A DNA stretch of 54,020 nt, taken from the NCBI GenBank assembly GCA_045119835.1, contig JBGVED010000095.1, positions 1-54,020 on the forward strand, written 5' to 3'. Below are positions 41,064 to 49,859 of the stretch, one piece after another. This DNA comes from CALVUJ01 sp045119835. Its GTDB lineage: Bacteria > Bacillota_I > Bacilli_A > RFN20 > DUOF01. Every line of letters starts with the position of its first letter. Positions within the stretch are counted from its first letter, which is position 1. The notes under the pieces are model-generated. The model ran no database searches. It was not told the origin of the DNA and worked only from the letters and a program-made list of their open reading frames with translations. A program made the translations under genes and the position numbers.

Positions 41064-42743
41064 CTATGATGTTCTTCTCCAAGCATAAACTTTATATGCT
41101 GGTGGTTGAACTGTTGTGCTATTACCATAAATAGAACTGCTACGAGATGCATTAAAATCAATCCTTGTGTTTTTGTCTTTATTTGTACCAGATGGTGTAA
41201 CTCCACTATCTGTCCAAGTCCATCTAAATGCACCAGTTCCATCTGTGTCTGCAGAATAAGTCTTAGCACCAAAATCTCCTGTAATATTAGGAAGTCCTGC
41301 ACTTATTGTTCCACCTGCTCCTGAACTTGCTGTCCATAAAGCATATCCTGCTCCTATTTGTGTCCAAGACCCACCAAGAAAAGAGGCTGGAGATGTATTA
41401 TTAATACTCATATATATGGATCCTACTGGATACACTTTAGATAATAAATCACTTGTCGTTAGACCGCTGTTGGATTGTAAAGCTTGTATGGCAGCTTGTA
41501 CTACTTTATTTTGAACTGGATTTGTTGAAGTAGAACTTAATGAACTATCAATAGTTATGTTTTTACCAAACCTTTCCCATGCTCCCCAAGCTGAACTACC
41601 ATATCTTCTAATCCACCATTTCCAACCAAGAATAACTACTTGCGTAACTAAAGCACTTCCCGCTCCACTTGAATCATATTCACTACTATTAAACACCAAT
41701 AAATCATAAGTTGAATTTGTTTGGTCAAATGTAGGAGTGTTAGTACCTTTTGTACAATGGTAGATACCTCTTTGAGTTATTTCATTCAAGTTGGGATTAG
41801 TTAGTACATCTCCATTTAAATCTATTGAACCTGTTGAAGTACTTCTTTCTGTAGAACTTCCTAATTTTATACCATCAGAAAATGTTTTAGTTCCTCCTAC
41901 TGTTTGTGCTCCTGTTTTCTTTACTACACCATCTAATGATGGAATAGTAGGTTTATTAGTAAAATTATTATAGTTTAAATAATAACTAGCCTCTTGACCA
42001 TTTAATTTAGAAGCATCACTTGCTTTTGCTGTTTTTCCTAAATACTTATTAGATAATAGAGTTCCAGCTTCTGATATAGTACCATCTGCATTAAGAGTGC
42101 CATTCCCAGAAGAACCCCAGTGAACAGGAAAGTTAGTGTTATAATTTAAATATAAATCTGATGTAGCAGGAGAAGTTCCGTTATTATCATGCCCCCTAAT
42201 ACCTCTTGTCATTAAATGTCCATCTGATGCAGCTCCTAATATAACAAAATCACTATTAGTTTTTACAACACCTGTCAAAGTTCCACCAGACTTTTTCAAA
42301 TAAGTTGAATTTATGGCATTGCCATCACTGTCTTGTGTCGCTTTCGTTGCTGATGCAACACTGCCACTTGAAGTAATATAACCTTTACCCTCTACAAATG
42401 TTTTTACCGCATTGCTTGTTGGAAGATTAGCAGATGCATCTAGGGTTGTTACTACTCCTTTATTTGCAGCAGCACCTGTTGGTACTGTTATATTAATTGT
42501 TGAATTTCCGCTTTGATTAGCCGAAAATGTTCCTACATTAGCCCCATTTTTTTGTATAGTTAATGTACCATTATTAACTGTCGGAATTGTGGTACTACTA
42601 GGCAATGCTCCAACATCGCTTGCTGTCAAAGTTATATCAGCACTTAGTTCTTTATTGTTAATCTTTCTTGTTTTAGGTACAAACAAAGTTTTTACCTTAC
42701 TCAAAAAATATGATAGGTTTTCTCCACTTACGAATTTAGCCAT
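41064..42743 (-). CDS. Tail fibre with C-terminal collar (receptor-type) domain
   Basis: 559 residues. A short N-terminal attachment helix (VSGENLSYFLSKVKTLF), low-complexity Ser/Thr/Asn/Gly beta repeats (about 40-250), a module at about 280-400 shared with the neighbouring fibre (KTFSDGIKL ... GWKWWIRRYG..WGAWERFG), and a tail-collar-like C-terminus starting at YPVGSIYMSI near residue 438 and ending PPAYKVYAWRRTS. The collar domain is typical of fibre tips that need no endopeptidase. It ends TAG, 14 bp before the accessory gene. Confidence 0.85.
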   Translation of the reverse strand: MAKFVSGENLSYFLSKVKTLFVPKTRKINNKELSADITLTASDVGALPSSTTIPTVNNGTLTIQKNGANVGTFSANQSGNSTINITVPTGAAANKGVVTTLDASANLPTSNAVKTFVEGKGYITSSGSVASATKATQDSDGNAINSTYLKKSGGTLTGVVKTNSDFVILGAASDGHLMTRGIRGHDNNGTSPATSDLYLNYNTNFPVHWGSSGNGTLNADGTISEAGTLLSNKYLGKTAKASDASKLNGQEASYYLNYNNFTNKPTIPSLDGVVKKTGAQTVGGTKTFSDGIKLGSSTERSTSTGSIDLNGDVLTNPNLNEITQRGIYHCTKGTNTPTFDQTNSTYDLLVFNSSEYDSSGAGSALVTQVVILGWKWWIRRYGSSAWGAWERFGKNITIDSSLSSTSTNPVQNKVVQAAIQALQSNSGLTTSDLLSKVYPVGSIYMSINNTSPASFLGGSWTQIGAGYALWTASSGAGGTISAGLPNITGDFGAKTYSADTDGTGAFRWTWTDSGVTPSGTNKDKNTRIDFNASRSSSIYGNSTTVQPPAYKVYAWRRTS

Positions 42744-42754
42744 AATTTCACCTT

Positions 42755-43927
42755 CTAGCTTTCAAATATCGCATCTATTTCTTCTGCATTAAGTGAATCT
42801 ATTGTTACACTTTGCCCAAATCGTTCCCACGCGCCCCAAGTGTTACCTTGACCTCTTCTAATCCACCATTTCCAGCCTATAATAGCCATTTGTGTTACAA
42901 CATTTACCCCTTCTTCTACACTGTTGAAAATCATTAAATCATAACTAGAATTATCATGGTCAAATGATGGTGTATTAGTTCCTCCTGTACAATGGTAGAT
43001 ACCTCTAACGGTGAAGTTATTTAGGTCAGGAGAGGTTTGTGCTCCGCCATCAAATTCTATTGCATCTGTTGGACTATAATGATTATTACTTAATTTAATC
43101 CCATTACTAAATGTTTTATCTCCGCCAATAGTTTGTGTACTTGATTTGTCTACCATATTATTATTAATATTGGAAATATTTGAAGTGTGGGTCTTAGTTG
43201 TTGCTTTTAGAGTGTCAACATCACTTGCTTCTGCTTTCAAATTTAAAGCATTTTGCATTGCAGTAGAAACAGGTTTGGACATATCACTAGTATTGTCTAC
43301 ATTACCTAATCCTACATCGCTTTTGCTTAAGCTATCTTTATATGCTAATGCTTTCAATATAGATATATCTGCTTTGTCTGCACTTAATTTGCTTATATCT
43401 TCTTTATTTGTACCTATTTGCTTCACTAAATCTTCTGTTATCTCACTATTAATAGCCGCCCATTGTTTTGCAGTAAAACTACTATTGTTTAAATCATACT
43501 CATATTCCCATTTTTCTTTATATTTATACCTTTTATAAACAACATTCCCCAAATCATCTACTGCCCTAACAAAAGCATAGTCATTAATATCAACCCCACT
43601 TGTAGGAAGTTCGCTTTCGCTATCATAAGTTCCCTGAAATGTAGCAGTATTTGTAGAAATACTTGAATTAACAAAATCCACATCTGCTAATTTATTTTCT
43701 GCGCTAGCATCTTCTGGTATCAAATCTCCGATTTCACCAATCCAGTTTTTTAATGTGTTTTCTATGTAATTATAAATATTGCCAAGTTTCACTTTATCAT
43801 CATCAGTATAATCATTTTTACTTAGTCCATATCCATCTTTTACTTCTACTTTTTTGGATAATTTTTCTTTTAACTTTAGCCAAAAATAGGCTAAATTATC
43901 GCTGCTAACATATTTGTCATTCGCCAT
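42755..43927 (-). CDS. Second tail fibre, shares a module with the first
   Basis: 390 residues. An N-terminal helix (YVSSDNLAYFWLKLKEKL) like that of the neighbour, a helical and coiled middle with the phage-fibre motif DVGLGNVDNTSDMSKPVS near 205-222, and a C-terminal module (KTFSNGIKL ... GIYHCT ... GWKWWIRR ... WGAWERFG) closely similar to the inside of the 559-residue fibre. It stops shortly after this module and has no collar domain. Starts 3 bp after the upstream gene; ends TAG. Confidence 0.82.
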   Translation of the reverse strand: MANDKYVSSDNLAYFWLKLKEKLSKKVEVKDGYGLSKNDYTDDDKVKLGNIYNYIENTLKNWIGEIGDLIPEDASAENKLADVDFVNSSISTNTATFQGTYDSESELPTSGVDINDYAFVRAVDDLGNVVYKRYKYKEKWEYEYDLNNSSFTAKQWAAINSEITEDLVKQIGTNKEDISKLSADKADISILKALAYKDSLSKSDVGLGNVDNTSDMSKPVSTAMQNALNLKAEASDVDTLKATTKTHTSNISNINNNMVDKSSTQTIGGDKTFSNGIKLSNNHYSPTDAIEFDGGAQTSPDLNNFTVRGIYHCTGGTNTPSFDHDNSSYDLMIFNSVEEGVNVVTQMAIIGWKWWIRRGQGNTWGAWERFGQSVTIDSLNAEEIDAIFES

Positions 43928-43930
43928 TTT

Positions 43931-44287
43931 TTATTCCTCCTCTTTCATCATTTTTTCTATATCGCTCCAATCAAGAGCAGATAATCCCAATTCCTTAAAT
44001 GTCTTATTTCCCGATAATTTCACATCATTAATAGATGGTGCATTTTCATCTATAACTTTTTTTATTATTTCTTCCATTTCCTCGCCTTCGATAGAATCAT
44101 TAAATTCTTCTATGATTCTGTTTATTTCTGAAATGATAGATAAATTATCATCTGTAACAAATCCAGTTAAATATCTTTTTATATCTGATGCAGTATAACC
44201 TTGAGCTGTAGGTCTGTCAGGCAATGATTTAGCACTCTTTTCCCTTATTTTAAATAAAATTTCCTCGCTTATCTTATTGATTGCCAT
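43931..44287 (-). CDS. Fibre adaptor-like small phage protein
   Basis: 118 residues. The segment LPDRPTAQGYTASDIKRYL near residues 21-39 is a recurrent motif near the start of phage baseplate and head-fibre proteins, and the rest is acidic and helical. It lies between the stabilisation protein and the fibres, so an adaptor role is inferred. Its stop is 3 bp before the next ATG. Confidence 0.6.
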   Translation of the reverse strand: MAINKISEEILFKIREKSAKSLPDRPTAQGYTASDIKRYLTGFVTDDNLSIISEINRIIEEFNDSIEGEEMEEIIKKVIDENAPSINDVKLSGNKTFKELGLSALDWSDIEKMMKEEE

Positions 44288-44289
44288 AC

Positions 44290-46035
44290 TTACCTCACCC
44301 CTTTATTTTTTCTTCCTATGTTATATAAAATAGTGAAGTTATTTAGTGCACAATCACAATTGTCTCTGCATTTTATAACAAATTGTATAAAACAAAAATT
44401 ACGAACCCTAGTTTTAATTGTTCTGCTTCTTGCTAAAACGTCTTTAAAACTAAATTTCGTAAAATCAAGATTAGTTAAATCAAATCCATTTTCTGCCATT
44501 AAAGAAGAATTAATGCTTGCTTTATTATTATTTGTTATATATCCATAATCTAATGTTCCTTCAATATTTGGTTCACACACCAACGTGCTGCTTAATAGAT
44601 TTTTGCTATGCAGAGTTGTTCCTAGATCCAAAATAGGAGATTGCCAAATACTTTCTACATTTTTCTTGTCATATATATAAAATTCTTGATTTAAATTTGA
44701 TGAACTAAAGTATAAATCATATCCTTCTTCTTTGTCTTTTAATTGAAATGTACACTTAAACTTATCTACATTATGTATTACTGCAACAACGTTAGACATT
44801 TCTATCTCATTTCCTTCTTTAAATAAATGACTATATTTTTCGTTAAATTGGAACAAATCTATTCTAGTGTCGTATGTTGTTATGCACCCAGCATTTAATT
44901 TGTGCGTTTCTATATCTTCAAATCCGGCATAAAATTTATTCAATTTTCCATTTGTTGACAAGAAATACAATTCATCAAACAAGATTATCCATTGTTGGAC
45001 AGATATATTTGTCCAATAAAACCATTCATAGTTAAAGGTATCTTTCATATCTCCTTTTTTTGCACTACTCTTAAATCTAGCATCTGCAATATATACAACA
45101 TCATCTATTGCTAAATAATATCTATTTTTGAATACAATCGCCTTTGCTTTTGTTAAATCTTTATGTTTAACCAAAATAGAGTTTATAAATCCACTTCTTT
45201 CTAATGCATATCTTTCGTTGGATTTTATATTTTCATTAAGTTCTATGCCATACACACCATTATTACTTAAAAATAAGTTGTCGTTACTTAGATTAAAGCA
45301 CGTATTGCTATTTACTGGTGATTCGCCTATAACTCCAGAAACAATTGGAAAGCTATACTTTTCTATTCCTTGCTCTTCATAATTTTCATTTATTGAATAG
45401 GTCATATAATAAATAGAAGGATCTATGTTGTTGTTCTTTTTGTGAATAGCAACCGTACTATCATTTAACCTACTAAAAGCAACTGTTGGATTGTTTTCAT
45501 TCCCTAAATCATGAATATTTACGAAAGGAAAGTATGTAAAATCTTCAAACTCACTATAAAAAACTTTATTAGGATATTTAGGATTACCGCTTAAAAATAA
45601 CCTATCCTTGTATCCCTCTACACCAAATTGAATTCCAAATTTGCAATTACCTATATAATTTTCATCATAATAGTCTGTATTTAAAGGAACAAATTCCACT
45701 TCTATATTATCTTCCCCATCTATCGGAGGATCTGTTCTAACATAAAATTCAATTTGTCCAGTTTCATAATTTATTTTTGCTATTTGCTTACCTTCATCAT
45801 CTAAAATTATTCCGTCCTCGCTATTAGGATTTAAAGTATAAACAAATTCATTTAGTAGTAAATTATTAACAATGTTTTTATTTGCACTTGTATCAGCTGT
45901 ACTATACCCTAGATTGACAGTTGTTTCATTTGAAGTAGTATCTGTTATATCAACTAAAAGCGATTTTATTCTTATAATAACCTTGTATTTTGGGTTTACT
46001 GGACTATCCAATGTCCATGTTTTTGTTGAATCCAT
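44290..46035 (-). CDS. Phage stabilisation (tail-needle platform) protein, C-terminal part
   Basis: 581 residues, mostly beta structure with repeated Phe/Tyr-rich strands (KDRLFLSGNPKYPNKVFYSEFEDFTYFP near 155-182) that resemble the propeller-like stabilisation proteins of P22-like podoviruses. With the 241-residue gene immediately upstream it seems to make up what is one protein in other phages. It has its own ribosome binding site (GGGGGAG), 14 bp after the upstream stop and in a different frame. The C-terminus is cysteine-containing (CRDNCDC). Confidence 0.65.
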   Translation of the reverse strand: MDSTKTWTLDSPVNPKYKVIIRIKSLLVDITDTTSNETTVNLGYSTADTSANKNIVNNLLLNEFVYTLNPNSEDGIILDDEGKQIAKINYETGQIEFYVRTDPPIDGEDNIEVEFVPLNTDYYDENYIGNCKFGIQFGVEGYKDRLFLSGNPKYPNKVFYSEFEDFTYFPFVNIHDLGNENNPTVAFSRLNDSTVAIHKKNNNIDPSIYYMTYSINENYEEQGIEKYSFPIVSGVIGESPVNSNTCFNLSNDNLFLSNNGVYGIELNENIKSNERYALERSGFINSILVKHKDLTKAKAIVFKNRYYLAIDDVVYIADARFKSSAKKGDMKDTFNYEWFYWTNISVQQWIILFDELYFLSTNGKLNKFYAGFEDIETHKLNAGCITTYDTRIDLFQFNEKYSHLFKEGNEIEMSNVVAVIHNVDKFKCTFQLKDKEEGYDLYFSSSNLNQEFYIYDKKNVESIWQSPILDLGTTLHSKNLLSSTLVCEPNIEGTLDYGYITNNNKASINSSLMAENGFDLTNLDFTKFSFKDVLARSRTIKTRVRNFCFIQFVIKCRDNCDCALNNFTILYNIGRKNKGVR

Positions 46036-46049
46036 TTTTCACTCCCCCT

Positions 46050-46775
46050 CTATATAATCTCTGTTCCATCACTTGATTCAGATGATTTCGCTCCAACCAA
46101 AGTGTTTTTTCTATATAAACTTAATAAATTAGCGTGTTCTTTTTCTTTCCTTGTTGCTGTTACCTCGCTATCTCTATTTATAGAAATAGTTGTTGTAGGT
46201 ATATAAAAATATACCGCACCATCAGGCACTCCATTTGCAATAGATTTTGTAGGGCAGGTTATTATTTTTTCTTTTGTTATTAACAAAAATTTATCAAATC
46301 CAATTAAATATGCTACATTGTTTTGTACGAAACATTGAACATTTGTTAATTCAAAATACGTTCTACTATAATACTTTGAACCATAATCTGTATATCTTAT
46401 CAAAGCAGACAGCAAGTTTATACTATCTATTTCTGTCATTTTAAATTCAGATTTATTAAATTTATATAACTTTATTACAGCATATAAATCTGTAGGATTA
46501 TCTGTAGGTGTTTCAACTTTATTAACTACAATCATATAATCATTTCCTTCAAAGGTAATGTGAAATACAGCTATAGAGTTCTCTAATATTTTAATTGTTT
46601 TCCAACCCGGTCTTTTGTGATTAACTCCATTTTCATTTATTAAATTTTCACAATAAGTTGCCCTTGAAATATCAACTTCAAAAGGAGATGAGGATGCATC
46701 TATTCCTTTAAAATTACCTAATGTTAATGATTTGTTTGTATTTGTATAATTAGGTATTGTTTGTTTAATTGCCAT
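46050..46775 (-). CDS. Phage stabilisation protein, N-terminal part
   Basis: 241 residues. The beginning (TLGNFKGIDASSSPFEVDISRATYCENLIN ... KRPGW, residues 17-58) is the characteristic N-terminus of podoviral stabilisation proteins, where a 'GvD.s.....p..A....N......r.G' pattern opens the first blade. It stops with TAG while the companion gene carries on the fold. Follows the adaptor gene by 2 bp, ribosome binding site GAGAGTG. Confidence 0.65.
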   Translation of the reverse strand: MAIKQTIPNYTNTNKSLTLGNFKGIDASSSPFEVDISRATYCENLINENGVNHKRPGWKTIKILENSIAVFHITFEGNDYMIVVNKVETPTDNPTDLYAVIKLYKFNKSEFKMTEIDSINLLSALIRYTDYGSKYYSRTYFELTNVQCFVQNNVAYLIGFDKFLLITKEKIITCPTKSIANGVPDGAVYFYIPTTTISINRDSEVTATRKEKEHANLLSLYRKNTLVGAKSSESSDGTEII

Positions 46776-46777
46776 AA

Positions 46778-47182
46778 TTACACTCTCATTTCAAAGACCG
46801 TTTCTACAGTCGTATTTATTTTTGTGGTTAAGTAATCATCAACAAAATCTTCAAAGTAATTTTTAGCCATTACAGCCTCTTGAGGTTTTTCTTCTTCATA
46901 CAATTCACCTTTAATAAAATAAGCAATTGCCTCACATAATTCCCATTCTAGTCCTAATTCTGTATCATCGCTAGTATCTTTAGTTATTCTGCCACCTGTA
47001 TATTCAACACCTTTAGATTTTAATCTAACAATAGCTCTATTTATAGAACCGTACATGTTATTTAAGAAATCTCCGTAGTTAGAATCAGCATACAAATCCG
47101 TCATATCAAGACTATCTATTTCATTATCTTGATTAGTGAACATCAGTTTTAGTGCTTCTTTTTTGATTTCTCCTATTGTCAT
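46778..47182 (-). CDS. Head-tail adaptor (gp4/gp6-like connector) protein
   Basis: 134 residues, mainly helical, acidic. MTIGEIKKEALKLMF followed by DLYADSNYGDFLNNMYGSINRAI and ELCEAIAYFIKGELYEEEKPQEAVMAKNYFEDFV matches the layout of small phage connector proteins that extend the portal. Its start lies inside the preceding gene (50-bp overlap) with AAAGGAGG upstream. Confidence 0.65.
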   Translation of the reverse strand: MTIGEIKKEALKLMFTNQDNEIDSLDMTDLYADSNYGDFLNNMYGSINRAIVRLKSKGVEYTGGRITKDTSDDTELGLEWELCEAIAYFIKGELYEEEKPQEAVMAKNYFEDFVDDYLTTKINTTVETVFEMRV

Positions 47183-47333
47183 CAGATTCTGCCTCCTTTA
47201 CTTGTTTGCCTTTGCATTTAGTATCTATAATTGCGCATTTCATCATACAAATCGTAACAACTATAAGAACAACAGATAGCATAATGCTTACAACTGTTTC
47301 TTGGCAAATTTCAAAATATAAATCTAGTTCCAT
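47133..47333 (-). CDS. Small phage membrane protein
   Basis: 66 residues: short acidic start, one membrane helix near residues 13-36 (TVVSIMLSVVLIVVTICMM) and a very polar Lys/Arg/Glu tail. Start set at MELDLYF behind AAAGGAG. The last 50 bp overlap the adaptor gene. Unknown function. Confidence 0.55.
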   Translation of the reverse strand: MELDLYFEICQETVVSIMLSVVLIVVTICMMKCAIIDTKCKGKQVKEAESDDNRRNQKRSTKTDVH

Positions 47334-47335
47334 AA

Positions 47336-47626
47336 TTATTCTCCTTTCCAAGATACATTTCTTTCGAATTCATTTTCAGAAACCAATATGTTGTGTTCTT
47401 TATTATAAATATCTACATATAACTCTTTCTTTGTTCCATTGTAAGTGCATTCGTAATATCTTTGATTAGACGGTCTTAAATCTACTATTACACATTTATA
47501 ATTTTGCAGTGTTTTTGAGAACCAAACTAAATGCAATTCCGTAATGTTTAAATCCTCTCCATATAATTCTTTCAATTTCTTTATTAATGCATTCTTGCAT
47601 ATAACTTCAAATTCATAACTTCCCAT
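47336..47626 (-). CDS. DUF6275-like phage protein
   Basis: 96 residues. The pattern HLVWFSKTLQNYKCVI...RYYECTYNGTKKELYVDIYNKE (about residues 31-78) is, from memory, that of DUF6275, a small family frequent in Bacillota phages. It is the first gene after the 11-bp repeat array and so probably the first of a transcription unit running to the fibres. Ribosome binding site AAAGGAGG. Confidence 0.6.
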   Translation of the reverse strand: MGSYEFEVICKNALIKKLKELYGEDLNITELHLVWFSKTLQNYKCVIVDLRPSNQRYYECTYNGTKKELYVDIYNKEHNILVSENEFERNVSWKGE

Positions 47627-47662
47627 ATTAGTTCCTCCTTTTTCCTATGGTTTTCTCAATTT

Positions 47663-47728
47663 TGTTTCAAATGTGTATGAGTTATGTATCACTTCTGTAT
47701 CACATTTGTTTCATTTGTGTTTCACTGG
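47663..47728. repeat. Six tandem 11-bp repeats (iteron-like array)
   Basis: Copies start at 47663, 47674, 47685, 47696, 47707 and 47718, exactly 11 bp apart. On the plus strand they begin TGTTTCAA, TGTATGAG, TGTATCAC, TGTATCAC, TGTTTCAT and TGTTTCAC; consensus TGTWTCA plus four variable bases. A short inverted repeat ACTGG...CCAGT (47724-47740) abuts the array. It fills the gap between a terminator and the next phage gene. Repeats on one face of the helix suggest a cooperative DNA-binding activator. Confidence 0.75.
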
Positions 47729-47760
47729 AGTTGCACCAGTCATACTCTTAAACACATAAA

Positions 47761-47782
47761 AAGAGAGGTTTCCCTCTCTCTT
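47761..47782 (-). terminator. Terminator after the capsid gene cluster
   Basis: On the minus strand AAGAGAG, GGAAA loop region, CTCTCTT followed by T; it overlaps the stop of the 92-residue gene. It separates capsid genes from connector and fibre genes. Confidence 0.82.
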
Positions 47783-48059
47783 AATAAACATATTTTGCTT
47801 CTTTTAATACTTTATAAAAAGACACTGGAATTGCAACAGCAACTCCTCTTTTTATTTGAAGTGTGTATCCGTTTATAGAAGCTGTTACAAATTCATCCTT
47901 AGGATTCAAAGGATCTTCAGGAATAGTAATAGTTACTTTCTTTTCATTAGCAAATGCTTTCTTTAGTTTTTTTGTTTCCAAAGCATCATTTACTTTTTCA
48001 GCCTTTGTATCTTCTACAGCATCATTTACTTTTTCAGATTTATTTTCTTCATTTATCAT
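47781..48059 (-). CDS. Small capsid-associated phage protein
   Basis: 92 residues. The N-terminal 30 residues are charged with a duplicated EKVNDA unit; the second half is a compact beta domain (KVTITIPEDPLNPKDEF..INGYTLQIKRGVAVAIP, about 41-80). This kind of small protein regularly follows the major capsid gene in Bacillota phages; a decoration or minor head role is inferred. Confidence 0.55.
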   Translation of the reverse strand: MINEENKSEKVNDAVEDTKAEKVNDALETKKLKKAFANEKKVTITIPEDPLNPKDEFVTASINGYTLQIKRGVAVAIPVSFYKVLKEAKYVY

Positions 48060-48087
48060 AATTGTTTCCCCCTATATTTTTAATGTC

Positions 48088-49017
48088 TTATTCACTTACA
48101 GCAGTTTCAATTCTACACATTGCCAATTCATTTAATCTAACAGCCGTGAATAGAGATTTCCAACCAACTGTAGCTCTTTGATTTAATGGGTCAGCAGAAC
48201 CACTTGAACCTAAAGGTTTAACAATAATTTGTGGTTTTGATTTTCCGTTTATATCAATAACACCATAAGCGTCTTTACCAAAAATCATACCGCAGTGAAT
48301 ATCGATACCACCAGAACCAGCGCCTTCCTTAACTTTTAGATTTTCAGTTTCGATAAATCTTACTTTACCGATTTTACCAATTTCACCTTCCATAATAGCT
48401 GTTCCCCCATTATATTTAGATACATCTTGCCATAATGGATCATTTTGTAAATCATAGCTCATATCAGCATCAATAACACCTAAATAATATTTTCCTTCAA
48501 ATGGAACGATATTATTTCTTTTTAGGTTTCTAGCACATTTTTTAACTTCAGTAGAAGTCAATTTATCAGATGCTGTAATTGCATCAGTGCTTGTTTTTCC
48601 ACCAGCATATTGAACTGTTGTTCCTAAGCATAAAACATCTCTAGTTACAGTGTCTAATGTTAACCCTGCTTGTTCTCCTAATAGCTCAGTAGATTCAGTT
48701 ACAACAGGGTCGATTCCAACTATACTAATTTTATCAGATGTTTCAATATAATCACCATATTGTTTAACTGTAGCAGTAACTGTTGAAATGCTAAGTGATT
48801 TTCCAGTTGGCGTTACACCTTCAGTTAATGGTGTTGTAGCAGGTTCTAAACTGTTAAATTTTCTAAATTGAACAGTATCACCTTCGTTTTTTGGCATAGG
48901 TTTCTTTTGTCCATGTTTAAAAAATACCAAATTTGGTAAAGCTCTCTTTAATAGAGTTCTTTCATAGAACGTTTTGTTCTCTTGACTTAATGTCTCAATA
49001 GTTTGTGTGTTGCCCAT
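48088..49017 (-). CDS. Major capsid protein, N4-gp56 type
   Basis: 309 residues of the HK97-fold N4-gp56 family. The signature NEGDTVQFRKFNSLEPATTPLTEGVTP (about 44-70) leads to the KQYGDYIETSDKI strand near 85, and the helical spine contains EQAGLTLDTVTRDVL near 125. The order scaffold-capsid fits. Ribosome binding site AAGGAGG. Highly expressed structural protein by inference from position and flanking terminators. Confidence 0.88.
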   Translation of the reverse strand: MGNTQTIETLSQENKTFYERTLLKRALPNLVFFKHGQKKPMPKNEGDTVQFRKFNSLEPATTPLTEGVTPTGKSLSISTVTATVKQYGDYIETSDKISIVGIDPVVTESTELLGEQAGLTLDTVTRDVLCLGTTVQYAGGKTSTDAITASDKLTSTEVKKCARNLKRNNIVPFEGKYYLGVIDADMSYDLQNDPLWQDVSKYNGGTAIMEGEIGKIGKVRFIETENLKVKEGAGSGGIDIHCGMIFGKDAYGVIDINGKSKPQIIVKPLGSSGSADPLNQRATVGWKSLFTAVRLNELAMCRIETAVSE

Positions 49018-49038
49018 AATTATTTCCTCCTTATATTA

Positions 49039-49845
49039 TTAATTAGTGGCTAATCCTCCACTTTTCGCTAATTCGATTTGTTTTTCAAACTCATCATCAG
49101 ACATATCAGAAAAGCTCTTGGATTTTCTTTCTTGTTTATTTTGTAGACTGCCAGCAGAACTTTTTCCTTTAGACATTTCTTTTAAAACTCTTTGTTCTAA
49201 TTGCTTTTCAAGTTTTGCTTGAAACTTTTGATATTTACCGTAAATTGCTTTTAAAGGGATAGTTCCAACTAATCCTTCGGCAAAATCATTAAACTCATCA
49301 TCAGCGACTAATGATTCTAGGTCTATATCTGGATAACTTTTTTCAAAGTCTTTCCTGTCAGAGTCATAATCAAAAGTGTTTGCAGTAGATTCATTTTGCT
49401 TTTGTCTTTTAAATTTGAGAAACTTAGAATATTCAGAAACAGGATCGTATCCTGCTTTTTGTGCTTCTCGCATATTTATAAGTTCATCGATGTCTTCTTC
49501 TGTTTTAATTTCTTCATTTGTGAATGGATTAATACCATTTACTGCATCAACCAATCCTTTTCGATATGCTTTTTGCTCAATTTTTTCCTTTTGTTCAGCT
49601 TCTCTTCTAAGTTCAGCAAACTTAGATCTTTCTTCTTTACTCAATGATTTCTTTTCAGTTGCTTTATCAGGCTGTTTCTTGTCTGTTGACTCAACAATAT
49701 CCTCCTTTGGATTTTCTTCTGATTCTTCATCTTCAAAAGATTCATCGTTTAATGTTTCATCCTCAATTTCTTTTTGAGTAGAATCATTGTTTGTGTTATC
49801 TAGTTCATCACCATCGATAACAACATTTTCATTTTCTTCATTCAT
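49039..49845 (-). CDS. Capsid scaffolding protein
   Basis: 268 residues, very acidic first third (Glu/Asp/Asn), a Lys/Glu-rich helical centre (KSLSKEERSKFAELRREAEQKEKIEQKAYRKGL) and a basic C-terminus (GKSSAGSLQNKQERKSKSFSDMSDDEFEKQ). Scaffolds bind the capsid protein through such C-terminal helices. Start set at MNEENE, because AAAGGAGAAA covers the earlier ATG. Directly upstream of the capsid gene. Confidence 0.8.
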   Translation of the reverse strand: MNEENENVVIDGDELDNTNNDSTQKEIEDETLNDESFEDEESEENPKEDIVESTDKKQPDKATEKKSLSKEERSKFAELRREAEQKEKIEQKAYRKGLVDAVNGINPFTNEEIKTEEDIDELINMREAQKAGYDPVSEYSKFLKFKRQKQNESTANTFDYDSDRKDFEKSYPDIDLESLVADDEFNDFAEGLVGTIPLKAIYGKYQKFQAKLEKQLEQRVLKEMSKGKSSAGSLQNKQERKSKSFSDMSDDEFEKQIELAKSGGLATN

Positions 49846-49859
49846 AGTAATTTCTCCTT

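Noticed and set aside
47663..47728. CRISPR array
   Set aside because: The repeat unit is 11 bp with no spacers and no cas genes; direct tandem repeats of this size are iteron-like.
47630..47760. Small minus-strand frame starting MTGATPVKHK that continues if TGA is read as Trp
   Set aside because: It would be tempting with the absence of TGA stops, but it covers the 11-bp array, has no ribosome binding site, and a frame of this length with one TGA is expected by chance.
49376..49777. 133-codon frame antisense to the scaffold gene
   Set aside because: It is the Ser/Phe-rich mirror of a Glu/Lys-rich gene, a typical shadow.
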